Origin: Litorivicinus sp.
GTDB lineage: Bacteria > Pseudomonadota > Gammaproteobacteria > Pseudomonadales > Litorivicinaceae
Direction of reading: 5' to 3'
NCBI GenBank assembly: GCA_009886945.1
Contig: QXYM01000090.1
Location: forward strand, 1 to 38,847
Length of the DNA: 38,847 nt
The notes beneath the pieces are model-generated. The model did no database searches and had not been told where the DNA came from. It saw only the letters and a list, made by a program, of their open reading frames with translations. Every line of letters begins with the position of its first letter. Positions within the stretch are counted from its first letter, which is position 1. This document shows, piece by piece, positions 1 to 12,225 of this stretch. The translations under genes and the position numbers were made by a program.

Positions 1-1345
1 AATCTGATTTAGAGATCTGCTTCGGGGGAATCCGCGCAATATTCGCAACAACTGTTTCGATCTCAGGCACTCCGATGACTTTTTTCCGTCGTGACGGTGG
101 CATCAAACGCTGCATTGCACCTGCTTCATCAATGATATCGATCGCTTTATCCGGTAGATGGCGGTCACTCATATATTTTGCGGATAATTCAACCGCAGAG
201 GTCAAGGCAGCCTTCGTGTATCGCAGTTCATGATGTTCTTCAAACCGTGACTTCAGCCCATTTAAAATCTTGATCGTGTCTTCGATCGACGGCTCAAGCA
301 CATCGACTTTTTGGAAGCGACGTGCCAACGCCCGATCTTTTTCAAAAATTCCCCTGAATTCCTGGAAGGTGGTCGAACCAATGCACTTCAACTGCCCAGA
401 GGACAGCAGAGGTTTCAAGAGATTCGATGCATCCATGACACCGCCGGATGCGGCTCCAGCGCCGATGATGGTATGAATCTCGTCGATAAACAGAATCGAA
501 TGCTTCTCTTTCTCGAGCTCGCCAAGCAACGCCTTCAAGCGTTTTTCAAAATCACCCCGATACTTGGTTCCAGCCAGTAATGAACCCAAATCCAATGAAT
601 AGACCACAGCATCCGCGATCACATCCGGTACTTGACCTTCCTCAATCCGGTAGGCAAGTCCTTCGGCAATCGCAGTCTTACCGACACCGGCTTCACCGAC
701 GAGCAAGGGATTGTTCTTCCGTCGACGGGACAAGGTCTGAATCACACGGGACAGCTCCTCATCACGACCAATCAATGGATCGATACGACCTTTCTTCACT
801 TCTTTATTCAAGTTAGTGCAATACCCATCCAAGTTGGACGTCCGCTCTTCACTCGAGGCATTTTGATTGGATTGGGCATCCGTCTCAGATTCTCCATCAG
901 CGCCTGTGTCTTCTGACTTGGCAATCCCATGGCTGATATAGTTGACCACATCAATCCGAGCGATTTCCTGTTGTTTTAAGAAATACACAGCCTGCGACTC
1001 TTGCTCTGAGAAAATCGCAACCAGCACGTTGGCGCCGGTGACTTCTTGTTTGCCAGAAGACTGTACATGGAAGACCGCACGCTGTAAGACCCGCTGGAAT
1101 CCCAGCGTCGGTTGCGTATCACGCTCTGACTCTTCTGGCAGCGCCGGAGTGGTTTGCGTGACAAACTGCTCAAGCTCTTCCCGCAGTTTGGATAGATCAG
1201 ATCCACAGGCATTGAGAACCTGCACAGCTGAGGCATTGTCCAATAGACCCAGCAACAGATGCTCGACTGTCATGTACTCATGACGGAGCTCTCTGGCGCG
1301 TTTAAAAGCACTATTGAGGGTGACTTCAAGATCGCGACTCAACAT
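1..1345 (-). CDS. clpA: ATP-dependent Clp protease ATPase subunit ClpA (partial, 3' end outside window)
   Basis: ClpA is the hexameric AAA+ unfoldase that feeds substrates, including those delivered by ClpS, into the ClpP peptidase in the cytoplasm. My own minus-strand translation stays open from an ATG at 1345 to the left edge, giving 448 of an expected ~750 residues. The N-domain (~1-145) starts MLSRDLEVTLNSAFKRAR. An acidic linker follows, then the D1 AAA+ module with Walker A GEAGVGKT at ~217-224 and Walker B ILFIDEIHT at ~284. The D1 C-terminal part ends in VANIARIPPKQISKSD, which matches the ClpA D1-D2 junction. D2 and the ClpP-binding loop lie outside the window. A strong AAGGAG lies just upstream (minus, 1350-1357). 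clpS is 13 nt upstream on the same strand, so the two are probably co-transcribed. The linker has an unusually acidic, Ser/Asn-rich stretch, which is a variable region in this family. Confidence 0.97.
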   Translation of the reverse strand, partial: MLSRDLEVTLNSAFKRARELRHEYMTVEHLLLGLLDNASAVQVLNACGSDLSKLREELEQFVTQTTPALPEESERDTQPTLGFQRVLQRAVFHVQSSGKQEVTGANVLVAIFSEQESQAVYFLKQQEIARIDVVNYISHGIAKSEDTGADGESETDAQSNQNASSEERTSNLDGYCTNLNKEVKKGRIDPLIGRDEELSRVIQTLSRRRKNNPLLVGEAGVGKTAIAEGLAYRIEEGQVPDVIADAVVYSLDLGSLLAGTKYRGDFEKRLKALLGELEKEKHSILFIDEIHTIIGAGAASGGVMDASNLLKPLLSSGQLKCIGSTTFQEFRGIFEKDRALARRFQKVDVLEPSIEDTIKILNGLKSRFEEHHELRYTKAALTSAVELSAKYMSDRHLPDKAIDIIDEAGAMQRLMPPSRRKKVIGVPEIETVVANIARIPPKQISKSD

Positions 1346-1358
1346 ACAGTTCTCCTTA

Positions 1359-1691
1359 TCAATCCTCGGCGATGTCGACTTGACACATGAGAGGATGCTG
1401 ATTTTCTTTCGCATACTCGACAACATGCTCCGCTTTGGTTTCTGCGATGTCTTTCGGGTACACCCCACACACAGCAGCCCCCTTGGTATGCACAGTCAGC
1501 ATGATTTGCGTCGCCTGCTCCTGATCCATATTAAAGAATAACTCCAAAACATGAATCACGAATTCCATTGGCGTAAAATCGTCATTGAGCATAATGACTT
1601 TATACATCGGCGGCTTTTTCAGCTCAGGCTTCGCAACGGCGACGCCATAATCCTCGTCTGGATCAAAGCCTGGGATGTCAGGTTCACTCAT
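1359..1691 (-). CDS. clpS: ATP-dependent Clp protease adaptor ClpS
   Basis: This 110-residue adaptor binds N-degron substrates and the ClpA N-domain, directing ClpAP to proteins with destabilising N-termini. The core is the typical [20 protein letters not shown] segment (~30-49), which carries the residues that form the N-end residue pocket, followed by the [19 protein letters not shown] segment. The N-terminal ~25 residues are the usual flexible acidic extension. The gene is directly upstream of clpA, the standard arrangement. It diverges from the DUF3291 gene. In Pseudomonas-like genomes a cspD-type gene is commonly found on this side, but none is seen here. Confidence 0.97.
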   Translation of the reverse strand: MSEPDIPGFDPDEDYGVAVAKPELKKPPMYKVIMLNDDFTPMEFVIHVLELFFNMDQEQATQIMLTVHTKGAAVCGVYPKDIAETKAEHVVEYAKENQHPLMCQVDIAED

Positions 1692-1810
1692 TGAATCGAA
1701 ACGTCCTTTGTTACACAGTGACTTTATGGGGACAAAATGGTCCGAGTAAAGAGAAACTCATCGGAAATTTTAATGCCAATCCTCTTCACACGAATAAGGT
1801 CATGCGATCG

Positions 1811-2263
1811 ATGATTTATCAATGCAATGTCGCGCAAATGAAATACGACAGACACGCGCCCGAGATGCACTCGTTTTTTCAAGCAGTCCCGCATATCCAG
1901 CAGCTCGCTGAAGCATCTCCAGGGTTTATCTGGCGGGAAACCGACGAAGACGATCCGACGATTGCCCATCGTCTGGGCGGCGATTTCATCGTCAATTTAT
2001 CCGCCTGGCAGAGTCTTGATGCGTTGTATGGCTTTGTTTTCAGCCAATCCCATCGCGCCATCATGGTGGCGCGCGATCATTGGTTTACACATGTTGGAAA
2101 ACCACTGTCGGTCGTTTGGTTGGCCAACAACGCTCCCTATCCAACCTGGGATGAAGCGATTGACCGGCTGCACATGCTCTGGGAATACGGACCCACATCA
2201 GAAGCCTTTGATTACAGTTGGGCACGACGAGAAGGGTTAGTGACCGAAACTTTCCCGGTTTAG
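1811..2263 (+). CDS. DUF3291 domain protein
   Basis: About 150 residues. The pattern matches the DUF3291 family, a dimeric ferredoxin-like alpha/beta barrel fold sometimes linked to haem-degrading or monooxygenase-type proteins; its function is not established. Visible family features are IYQCNVAQM at the start, SPGFIWRETDEDDPT in the middle, FIVNLSAWQSLDALYGFVF, and the motif region HRAIMVARDHWF. The frame stays open upstream to 1691, but family length and the AAGG at 1796-1799 favour the ATG at 1811; the ATG at 1802 is the alternative. It diverges from clpS and ends before a bidirectional terminator shared with icd. The name is more secure than any role. Confidence 0.8.
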   Translation: MIYQCNVAQMKYDRHAPEMHSFFQAVPHIQQLAEASPGFIWRETDEDDPTIAHRLGGDFIVNLSAWQSLDALYGFVFSQSHRAIMVARDHWFTHVGKPLSVVWLANNAPYPTWDEAIDRLHMLWEYGPTSEAFDYSWARREGLVTETFPV

Positions 2264-2275
2264 CATCGGCCAGAG

Positions 2276-2315
2276 ACAAAAAAACCCCGGAAGCTTTTGC
2301 TGCCGGGGTCTTTTT
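2276..2315. terminator. Bidirectional rho-independent terminator between the DUF3291 gene and icd
   Basis: An A-tract is followed by CCCCGG (2285-2290), an inner AGC-TTTT-GCT hairpin, CCGGGG (2303-2308) and a T-tract to 2315. The A run on the left and T run on the right allow it to end transcription from both converging genes. It is the only convincing terminator at any of the six convergent gene junctions in the window. Confidence 0.88.
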
Positions 2316-2329
2316 CAGGCTGATCCTGA

Positions 2330-3586
2330 TTACATGTTTTTGATCATTTCCTGACCAAATTCAGAACAGGAGACCAGCGTCGCGTCGCCCATCAGGCGTT
2401 CAAAGTCATAAGTGACTTTCTTCGACTGAATCGCACCTTCCATGCCTTCAATGATCAGATCGGCTGCCTCGAACCACCCCAAATGACGCAGCATCATCTC
2501 TGCCGACAGAATCAATGAACCTGGGTTCACTTTGTCCTGACCAGCATACTTTGGCGCCGTGCCGTGAGTTGCTTCAAAGATGGCGACTTCAGCACCGATG
2601 TTTGCGCCGGGAGCAATCCCGATACCACCCACCTGAGCAGCCAGAGCGTCTGATAGGTAATCACCGTTTAAGTTCAGGGTCGCAATCGCACTATATTCTG
2701 CAGGACGTAGCAGAATCTGTTGCAACATGGCATCAGCGATCACATCTTTGACCACAATGTCATTGCCTGTTTTGGGGTTCTTGATCACACACCAAGGACC
2801 ACCATCCAATAGCGTGGCACCGAACTCTTCCCGAGCCAGTTCATAACCCCAGTCCTTAAAGGCACCTTCAGTGAACTTCATGATGTTCCCTTTGTGGACT
2901 AAGGTCACACTCGGTAAATCATTATCAATCGCATACTGGAAGGTCTTACGAACCAAGCGCTTGGTCCCTTCTTCAGACACCGGCTTGATACCAATTCCAC
3001 AGTTCTCTGGGAAACGAATCTTGGTGACGCCAAACTCGTTCCGCAGGATATCGATCAGCTTATCTGCTTCCGGTGTTCCGGCTTGATACTCGACGCCGGC
3101 ATAGATGTCTTCCGAGTTCTCACGGAAAATCACCATATTCGTCTTTTCAGGTTCTTTGACTGGACTTGGTACGCCGGTGAAATAACGCACTGGACGCAAA
3201 CAGAGGTACAAATCCAACTGCTGACGAAGAGCAACGTTCAACGAACGAATACCACCACCCACGGGCGTCGTCAGAGGGCCTTTGATCCCCACTTTATATT
3301 CTTTAAATGCATCGAGTGTTTCCTCAGGAAGCCACTCATCGGCACCATAGGTGGCGACAGATTTTTCACCACAAAACACTTCCATCCATGAAATTGACTT
3401 GGCACCGCCGTAGGCCTTCTCAACCGCAGCGTTGACAACATCAATCATTGGCGGAGTGATATCGACTCCGATACCATCGCCTTCAATGAAGGGAATGATT
3501 GGGTTATTGGGGACGTTGAGCGATCCATCCTGGTTCACAGTGATTTTTTCGCCTGACGTCGGCACTTGGATGTGTTGGTAGCCCAT
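2330..3586 (-). CDS. icd: NADP-dependent isocitrate dehydrogenase
   Basis: This enzyme catalyses oxidative decarboxylation of isocitrate to 2-oxoglutarate with NADP+ in the TCA cycle. The 418-residue protein matches the E. coli-type homodimeric enzyme in length (416). Visible features are [13 protein letters not shown] near the N-terminus, the substrate and phosphorylation loop [19 protein letters not shown] with Ser115 equivalent to E. coli Ser113, the [14 protein letters not shown] segment, and the metal/NADP-binding C-terminal half with [12 protein letters not shown] strong AGGAGAAAAGG precedes the ATG. Since aceK lies in the same window (9792-11528), Ser115 is very likely its phosphorylation target, controlling flux between the TCA cycle and the glyoxylate bypass. 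It diverges from rluE, as in E. coli and relatives. Confidence 0.98.
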   Translation of the reverse strand: MGYQHIQVPTSGEKITVNQDGSLNVPNNPIIPFIEGDGIGVDITPPMIDVVNAAVEKAYGGAKSISWMEVFCGEKSVATYGADEWLPEETLDAFKEYKVGIKGPLTTPVGGGIRSLNVALRQQLDLYLCLRPVRYFTGVPSPVKEPEKTNMVIFRENSEDIYAGVEYQAGTPEADKLIDILRNEFGVTKIRFPENCGIGIKPVSEEGTKRLVRKTFQYAIDNDLPSVTLVHKGNIMKFTEGAFKDWGYELAREEFGATLLDGGPWCVIKNPKTGNDIVVKDVIADAMLQQILLRPAEYSAIATLNLNGDYLSDALAAQVGGIGIAPGANIGAEVAIFEATHGTAPKYAGQDKVNPGSLILSAEMMLRHLGWFEAADLIIEGMEGAIQSKKVTYDFERLMGDATLVSCSEFGQEMIKNM

Positions 3587-3689
3587 CCTTTTCTCCTGTT
3601 GTGCTGTATCACGTTTGTATTGCGGGTGCGGATATTACCACTGTTTTGGTCCGACCACTTCAGGAATTGTCTTGTTCTTTGGGATAGGT

Positions 3690-4283
3690 ATGCTCGTTCT
3701 TTTTAACAAACCCTACGGAGTCCTCTGTCAATTCACAGGCGGTGAAGTGACGCTCAAAGACTACCTCGATATTCCCAATATCTATGCCGCAGGACGTCTC
3801 GATAAAGACTCAGAAGGACTGTTGATCCTGACTGACGATGGGCGCCTGCAAGATCACATCGCCAACCCCAAACATGGAAAACAGAAAACCTACTGGGTGC
3901 AAGTCGATGGTGCAATCACCGAAGAGGCTTGCCGGAGGCTCACCGACGGTGTTCTCTTAAAGGACGGTCCAGCGCGAGCCATTCATTGTCAAATCATCAA
4001 TCCCCCCGACGTCCCGCCGCGCGACCCACCGGTCCGTTTTCGTCAACACATTCCAACCAGTTGGATTGAAATCACGCTCGATGAAGGCCGTAATCGGCAA
4101 GTACGTCGCATGACCGCCGAGACCGGATTTCCCACTCTGCGTTTGGTGAGAAGCGCCGTCGGTGAATACTCCTTGGGTGATTTATCCCCAGGCGAGTATC
4201 GAGTGATGGATACAACTCGGGTAGAATCCGCCCATGCAAAACAAAGACACTCAAGTCATCGTCGGCATGTCAGGCGGCGTTGA
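3690..4283 (+). CDS. rluE: 23S rRNA pseudouridine synthase RluE
   Basis: A pseudouridine synthase of the RsuA/RluB/RluE family; RluE modifies U2457 of 23S rRNA. The start at 3690 (preceded by GGGATAGG) gives 197 residues beginning [15 protein letters not shown]. The catalytic motif [11 protein letters not shown] is at ~36-46 with Asp38 as nucleophile, and the C-terminal GRNRQVRRM motif is typical of the family. No S4 domain precedes the catalytic domain, as expected for RluE rather than RluB. Its position between icd and mnmA matches the gammaproteobacterial order. The reading frame runs ~50 nt into mnmA, ending in an Arg/His-rich tail, so the extreme C-terminus is probably dispensable. Confidence 0.93.
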   Translation: MLVLFNKPYGVLCQFTGGEVTLKDYLDIPNIYAAGRLDKDSEGLLILTDDGRLQDHIANPKHGKQKTYWVQVDGAITEEACRRLTDGVLLKDGPARAIHCQIINPPDVPPRDPPVRFRQHIPTSWIEITLDEGRNRQVRRMTAETGFPTLRLVRSAVGEYSLGDLSPGEYRVMDTTRVESAHAKQRHSSHRRHVRRR

Positions 4284-5312
4284 TTCCTCAGTGACCGCCT
4301 ATCTCCTTAAAGAACAGGGCTATGCCGTCAGCGGCATGTTCATGAAAAACTGGGATGAAGACGATGGCACGGAATACTGCACCGCCATTGCAGATCTCAA
4401 AGATGCTGAACAAGTCGCCAATACCTTGGAAATCCCCCTTCATCGGGTCAATTTTGCCGCGGAATATTGGGATGATGTGTTCGAAAATTTTCTCTCCGAA
4501 GTCAAGGCAGGAAGAACCCCAAACCCGGACATCCTCTGTAACCGAGAAATCAAGTTTCGCGCGTTTCTTGATTATGCCCGAGAGCTCGGTGCAGATCTCA
4601 TCGCCACCGGGCACTACGTCCGTCGTGTCGACAGCGAAAACCCACTGCACCGAGGTCTCGATCGAAATAAAGATCAAAGCTATTTTCTCTGGGCCCTCAC
4701 CGAAGAGCAGGTCAAATCCTCGCTGTTCCCGGTCGGTGATTTGCTCAAACCGAAAGTGCGCGATATTGCCGAAGCTCAGGGGTTTATCACCGCTCGTAAA
4801 AAAGATTCCACCGGAATCTGCTTTATTGGTGAGCGTCGCTTCAGCGACTTTCTCAAAACCTACGTCAAGCCCGCTCCTGGGCCCATCATCACGGATGACG
4901 GCGAGGTCATTGGAGAACATCAAGGACTGATGTTTTACACCTTAGGGCAACGTCAGGGTCTTGGCATCGGTGGGCTCAAACACCATTCCGACGCGCCTTG
5001 GTTTGTTGCTGACAAACAGCTCGAGACCAATGCGCTTGTCGTGGTTCAAGGCACTGATCACCCCAAACTCTTCGCCAAAGGACTGTTAGCCCGCCAAATC
5101 AACTGGATTGGCAAGCCACCGAGTCTTCCTGGACGCTACACAGCAAAAGTCCGTTACAGGGCGCCGGATGCGCCTTGTGCAATTGAAATGCGTGGCGACG
5201 ATCTTCACATAACATTTGACCAACCCGAACGAGCCATCACGCCCGGCCAATCGGTCGTGATTTACGACGGTGAAGCTTGTCTCGGCGGCGCCGTGATTGA
5301 GGAAGCCCTTGC

Positions 5313-5316
<4 letters not shown>
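4234..5316 (+). CDS. mnmA: tRNA-specific 2-thiouridylase MnmA
   Basis: MnmA thiolates position 2 of the wobble uridine (U34) in tRNA-Lys, tRNA-Glu and tRNA-Gln, using ATP and sulfur relayed by the Tus proteins. The 360-residue protein has the PP-loop GMSGGVDSS at 11-19 for ATP, the catalytic Cys102 in [12 protein letters not shown], and the second active-site Cys196 in [12 protein letters not shown]. The C-terminal beta-barrel domain includes [13 protein letters not shown] and the expected [11 protein letters not shown]-like region. The start ATG lies inside the end of rluE, and the ORF ends in a 4-nt overlap (ATGA) with hflD, so both junctions suggest translational coupling. Confidence 0.98.
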
Positions 5317-8435
<3,119 letters not shown>

Positions 8436-8436
8436 A

Positions 8437-9084
8437 GTGAGCTGGGCTCAAGCCCAGGATGCGCTGCAATCAATCCGCACCCAAGTCTTTATCGAAGAAC
8501 AAGGCATTGATCCTGCCGACGAGTGGGACCCTGCCGATCGCGATGCGATCCACCTTCTCGCAGAGCGCGACGGCACCGCGGTCGGTTGCGCACGCATACT
8601 GGATCGGCAAAAAATTGGACGAATGGCCGTACTACCCAGCGTTCGACACAAGAATATCGGCAGTAAGTTGTTACGTGCAGCCATCCAAATCATTCAGGAT
8701 GCCGGACAGACACCAACGCTCGGTGCGCAGATCACGGCCATGGGGTTTTATGCCAACCACGGGTTTTTACCGGAAGGGCCTGTCTTTGACGACGCAGGGA
8801 TTCCCCATCGCACCATGACACTGACGGGCGATACCAGTAAAACACTCATGCCGTTAGATGCAGAATCACTCCGGTTCGATACGCCAACACTGTTGGTTGC
8901 GATTGAACCTCATCGCAACGAGGGAGACATGCGCATCAATCTCCTGAGGTTGTCTGATGACGAAGCCAGTTGGCTGACTCCTCGACTGTGTTGCTATGCC
9001 GCGACACACGGTGCGGATACATTGATACTCGAAATCCCTGAGGGTGAAGTCCGTTTTCCCCTAGAACCGCCAGAGCAGATGTAA
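8437..9084 (+). CDS. GNAT-family N-acetyltransferase with C-terminal extension
   Basis: The N-terminal ~125 residues are a GNAT acetyltransferase: IRTQVFIEEQGIDPADEWDP (substrate loop), AVGCARIL (beta4), and the acetyl-CoA loop region RMAVLPSVRHKNIGSKLLRA with the KNIGSKLL pyrophosphate-binding turn. MGFYANHGFLPEG is the usual end of the fold. The remaining ~85 residues form an additional domain I cannot assign; it may be a small C-terminal domain found on some proteobacterial GNATs. There is no ATG in frame near the expected N-terminus. The best start is the GTG at 8437, immediately after the roxA stop, implying reinitiation by ribosomes that finish roxA. The substrate is unknown. Confidence 0.8.
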   Translation: MSWAQAQDALQSIRTQVFIEEQGIDPADEWDPADRDAIHLLAERDGTAVGCARILDRQKIGRMAVLPSVRHKNIGSKLLRAAIQIIQDAGQTPTLGAQITAMGFYANHGFLPEGPVFDDAGIPHRTMTLTGDTSKTLMPLDAESLRFDTPTLLVAIEPHRNEGDMRINLLRLSDDEASWLTPRLCCYAATHGADTLILEIPEGEVRFPLEPPEQM

Positions 9085-9803
9085 TGCTGCTCCAAGGCCT
9101 GACCCAAAGCTGGCCAATGCCGTTTTGGATACTGATTCAGATCCTCTTTTGGACGCTTCTGGTCCGCTCGATCTTTCTTCTGGATGTGAATCGATTACGC
9201 AGTTTCAGTGACGTCAGCGCCTGGGCCTCGAGCCTGATTTTTTTCGCCTTATTATGGCGGTTAAACGCCGGCATTGAGCCTGGACTCTCCTTCCATATTT
9301 TTGGCTCAGCACTCATGACATTGCTGTTTGGATTTCCTTACATGCTCATCGGCGGGGTCTTGGGAATGATTGCTAACGCCCTCTCCGGTGTCGGCCAGAT
9401 CGTCGACATTCCTGCGTCTGCAATCGCGGTTCTCATCATTCCAGGCGGAACAACCTATCTCATCTGGAAACTCTCATTACGGTTGTTACCGCCAAACTTT
9501 TTCGTCTATGTGTGGGGATGTGGATTCTTTGGTGCGACAATTGGCATCATGGTCACAGCAACAGTGGTGACCACCTTGCTGTGGCTCTCAGACCTCTACT
9601 CGCTTGACTATCTGTTGGACTTCTACTTCCCTTATGCACTGATGCAAACCTTCCCTGAAGGGTTTATCACAGGCACCGTCTTATCCTTGTTGGTGATTTA
9701 TCAACCGGAGTGGGTCGCCACCTTCAGGGACGAGTTTTACCTCCATCACAAGCAACCAGGTGATGCGCATCATCGGCCAAAAAAAGAAACCTCAGACGAG
9801 TGA
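9084..9803 (+). CDS. Integral membrane protein, CbiM-like (energy-coupling-factor permease family)
   Basis: A 239-residue hydrophobic protein with about six membrane segments. The segment GLSFHIFGSALMTLLFG followed by Gly-rich helices, and the C-terminal ALMQTFPEGFITGTVLSLLV, resemble the CbiM/ECF permease family, whose members serve cobalt, nickel or vitamin transporters. It lacks the N-terminal Met-His metal site of true CbiM/NikM (it starts MLLQGL), and no CbiN, CbiQ or CbiO partner is nearby, so the cargo is unknown. The C-terminus is His-rich (EFYLHHKQPGDAHHR), which could bind metal. It overlaps the GNAT stop (TAATG) and ends 12 nt inside the 3' end of aceK on the other strand. Confidence 0.7.
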   Translation: MLLQGLTQSWPMPFWILIQILFWTLLVRSIFLLDVNRLRSFSDVSAWASSLIFFALLWRLNAGIEPGLSFHIFGSALMTLLFGFPYMLIGGVLGMIANALSGVGQIVDIPASAIAVLIIPGGTTYLIWKLSLRLLPPNFFVYVWGCGFFGATIGIMVTATVVTTLLWLSDLYSLDYLLDFYFPYALMQTFPEGFITGTVLSLLVIYQPEWVATFRDEFYLHHKQPGDAHHRPKKETSDE

Positions 9804-11528
9804 CCAGCCCGGTGCATGGGTTCCGGTTTTATAAGGGAAAAACTCCATCATCTGACCCTCTTCAATCCGTTGCTGCAACCCCTTCCAGTAGTCGGCTTCA
9901 AACAGATCCCCGTGCAACTTCGCAAACTCTTTTCGAATCTGTACCGACGGGAACAGGAACGTCGCAAACTCTTCCGGAAATACATCTTCGGCGGCGATGG
10001 TGTACCAGGGTTCAGAGGCCATTTCCTGTTCATAGGTCTGAGGCTCTGGAATCTTTCTGAAATTCACTTCAGTCAAATAAGAGATTTCATCATAGTCATA
10101 AAACACCACACGACCATGACGAGTGACCCCGAAATTCTTCAGTAGCATGTCACCTGGGAAAATATTGGCGGCAGCCAGTTGCTTAATCGCCTGACCATAT
10201 TCATCGAGAGCCGCCAACCGTTCTTCATCTGTACAGGCTTCGAGGTAAATGTTCAGGGGCGTCATTCGGCGTTCGGTATACAAATGCTTGATCACCACTT
10301 GATCCCCTTCAACCGAGACCGAATTCCCACAGAGCTCCAGTAACTCTTTCAAACACGCTGAATGAAACCGTTCCAGTGGGAGTGAGAGATTGGAGAATTC
10401 CTGAGTGTCCGCCATTCGACCCACCCGATCATGCACTTTCACCAAATGATATTTATCAAGGACAGTTTGCCGCGTGACATTCTTACTCGGTCCAAATTTG
10501 TCTTTAATGAGCTTAAACACAATCTCAAACGAGGGCAGCGTAAACACCGACATCACCAACCCTTTGATTCCAGGAGCGATCATGAACTCGTCGTTCGATT
10601 CCACCAAATGCCGGTTAAATAACCGCACAAACTCCGTCTTTCCGTGTTTATAAAAGCCAATGGCCGAATACAATTCATGCTTCTGCTTCACAGGCATTAA
10701 CGTCTGTAAAAACCGCACAAAATCACTGGGGATCGGTACATCCACCATGAAATAACTGCGTGTGAAGCTGAAGACAACACTGACGTCTTCAGGCTCAGAA
10801 ATCACAGCATCCAACTCCACACCCGTGTCTTTTCGGTGCATCAGTGCAAACACAATGGGATACAACCCCTGATCCGACACTAACCGCCCGACCAAATAAG
10901 CGCCTTTGTTGCGATAAAACACGGGCTTTAACAACTCAAGCCGTGACGATTCGTCGGTGAAGAATTCCCCCGGCACCGCCTCATCAATCCCCGCCATCAT
11001 TTGTTGCTTGGCAGCCGCCTGATCCGCCCAGCCGACTTTAAAGGCATAATCGATCAATAAACGGTCGCACACCTCAGATAAGGTGTCGGCAAAGGTGTAT
11101 TGCATAAAAATATCGACCTGACCGGTCGCGTTGACACCCTGATCACCGAACCAAGAATTTAAGAACGCGGTGTCATCGTTGATGTTCTGATGCTTGAAGA
11201 TGTCGCAATAAATGGAATTGAAAAAGGTCTCGCAGAGTTCAGGGTCCGTGCGTTCTTGAATCAATACCACATAATTTCGACGTGTTTCTGCCCAAATCTC
11301 GTGGGTCAGATTTTCATATCCGACGCGTTCAGATAACGTCCGATGCACAGCCTGAACCGCATCCTCATAGAGATCGATCCGTTCCTGGGCTGCTTTTTGC
11401 ACGTCCCGCCAAGCCTGTTCTTCAAACCGACTCCTGGCACCCAAGGTGATATTGATGAACTGGTGACGGTACGCGGCAAATCCATCCAGGATCGTTTGCG
11501 CCACCTGTCTCGGTGAATAAATCTTCAC
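9792..11528 (-). CDS. aceK: Isocitrate dehydrogenase kinase/phosphatase
   Basis: AceK is the bifunctional enzyme that phosphorylates Icd to inactivate it during growth on acetate or fatty acids and dephosphorylates it when TCA flux is needed. The 578 residues match the family length. The regulatory N-terminal half is followed by the kinase-like half: the ATP-loop region VFTLPSFEIVFKLIKDKFGP, the KYHLVKVHDRVGRMADTQEF segment, GDMLLKNFGVTRHGRVVFYD with YDEISY (catalytic and metal-binding Asp), and the C-terminal HGDLFEADYWKGLQ. Its target Icd is encoded at 2330-3586. It is not next to aceA/aceB here, unlike in enterics. The DUF924 gene upstream overlaps it by 4 nt. The 3' end overlaps the CbiM-like gene by 12 nt in convergent orientation. 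Confidence 0.97.
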   Translation of the reverse strand: MKIYSPRQVAQTILDGFAAYRHQFINITLGARSRFEEQAWRDVQKAAQERIDLYEDAVQAVHRTLSERVGYENLTHEIWAETRRNYVVLIQERTDPELCETFFNSIYCDIFKHQNINDDTAFLNSWFGDQGVNATGQVDIFMQYTFADTLSEVCDRLLIDYAFKVGWADQAAAKQQMMAGIDEAVPGEFFTDESSRLELLKPVFYRNKGAYLVGRLVSDQGLYPIVFALMHRKDTGVELDAVISEPEDVSVVFSFTRSYFMVDVPIPSDFVRFLQTLMPVKQKHELYSAIGFYKHGKTEFVRLFNRHLVESNDEFMIAPGIKGLVMSVFTLPSFEIVFKLIKDKFGPSKNVTRQTVLDKYHLVKVHDRVGRMADTQEFSNLSLPLERFHSACLKELLELCGNSVSVEGDQVVIKHLYTERRMTPLNIYLEACTDEERLAALDEYGQAIKQLAAANIFPGDMLLKNFGVTRHGRVVFYDYDEISYLTEVNFRKIPEPQTYEQEMASEPWYTIAAEDVFPEEFATFLFPSVQIRKEFAKLHGDLFEADYWKGLQQRIEEGQMMEFFPYKTGTHAPGWSLV

Positions 11529-12172
11529 AGTGCGGTCTGGCTTTGTCCGTAAGTTTTGGCGTGCGCTAAAAACCGTCGCTCATTTTCAGTCGAAACCCGA
11601 GATAGCACCTGGTTACGGTGCGGGAACCGGCCAAAACGCTCAACGATGGCTTTATGCTCACACGCATAATCGACAAATGACTGAAATCTGGGCTTGTCTT
11701 CGATCGATGCAAGCTCGAATAAACGCGTCATTCCCTGCACACACAATGCCTGATCAGACAATAATTCACTATGCTCCAAAGGCATCAAAGCAAACACTTG
11801 CTGAATCAAGGGGAGTTCTTCGAAAATCCCAGACACTTGTCCGCGCCTGGCCAATTTGACCGCACGCGAATCGCCAGCGAAGGCGCGCGCGGTTCCTCGG
11901 AAGAGATTGCGAGTAAATTGGTCCAACAGAATAATCAGAGCTAACCGGCTCTCAGGCTCGCTTTCCCAATCCTTGAAACCACCCGCCAACGCCAGTTCCA
12001 CGCGATGTCCAAACCGTTGGCCAATCTCTTTGTCAACCTCAACACCACCCATAAACCAGCGCTTGTCTTGCTTCTTGGCAAGATCACCAGCGGCATATTC
12101 GGTAAACCAGTAATCGAGGACCTGACGAGCAACCTGGCTCGATATCACATCATCCATGTGTTCAATTGTCAT
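11525..12172 (-). CDS. DUF924 family protein
   Basis: A 215-residue protein of the DUF924 family, a TPR-like all-helical fold. The family pattern is clear: VLDYWFTEY and KRWFMGG near the N-terminus, LALIILLDQFTRNLFRGTARAFAGD at ~75-100, and LMPLEHSELLSDQ further on, followed by the C-terminal RFGRFPHRNQVLSR. The biochemical role of the family is not established. Its 4-nt overlap with aceK indicates co-translation. The ATG at 12172 lacks a strong ribosome binding site, and the in-frame ATG at 12157 (MDDVISSQ) is an alternative. Confidence 0.88.
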   Translation of the reverse strand: MTIEHMDDVISSQVARQVLDYWFTEYAAGDLAKKQDKRWFMGGVEVDKEIGQRFGHRVELALAGGFKDWESEPESRLALIILLDQFTRNLFRGTARAFAGDSRAVKLARRGQVSGIFEELPLIQQVFALMPLEHSELLSDQALCVQGMTRLFELASIEDKPRFQSFVDYACEHKAIVERFGRFPHRNQVLSRVSTENERRFLAHAKTYGQSQTAL

Positions 12173-12225
12173 AACCAGAGTCTATCCGCGAAGTCTTCTG
12201 CAATGCTAGTCGCAAACGCAGCAAC

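Noticed and set aside
3587-3689. Possible promoters for icd or rluE in their shared gap
   Set aside because: TAATAT-like boxes exist on the minus strand but without an acceptable -35 at 16-18 nt; too weak to list.
4288-4930. Two long antisense/alternative-frame ORFs (211 and 191 residues) inside mnmA
   Set aside because: They lie wholly within a gene with clear catalytic motifs, show no recognisable family features and have no ribosome binding site.
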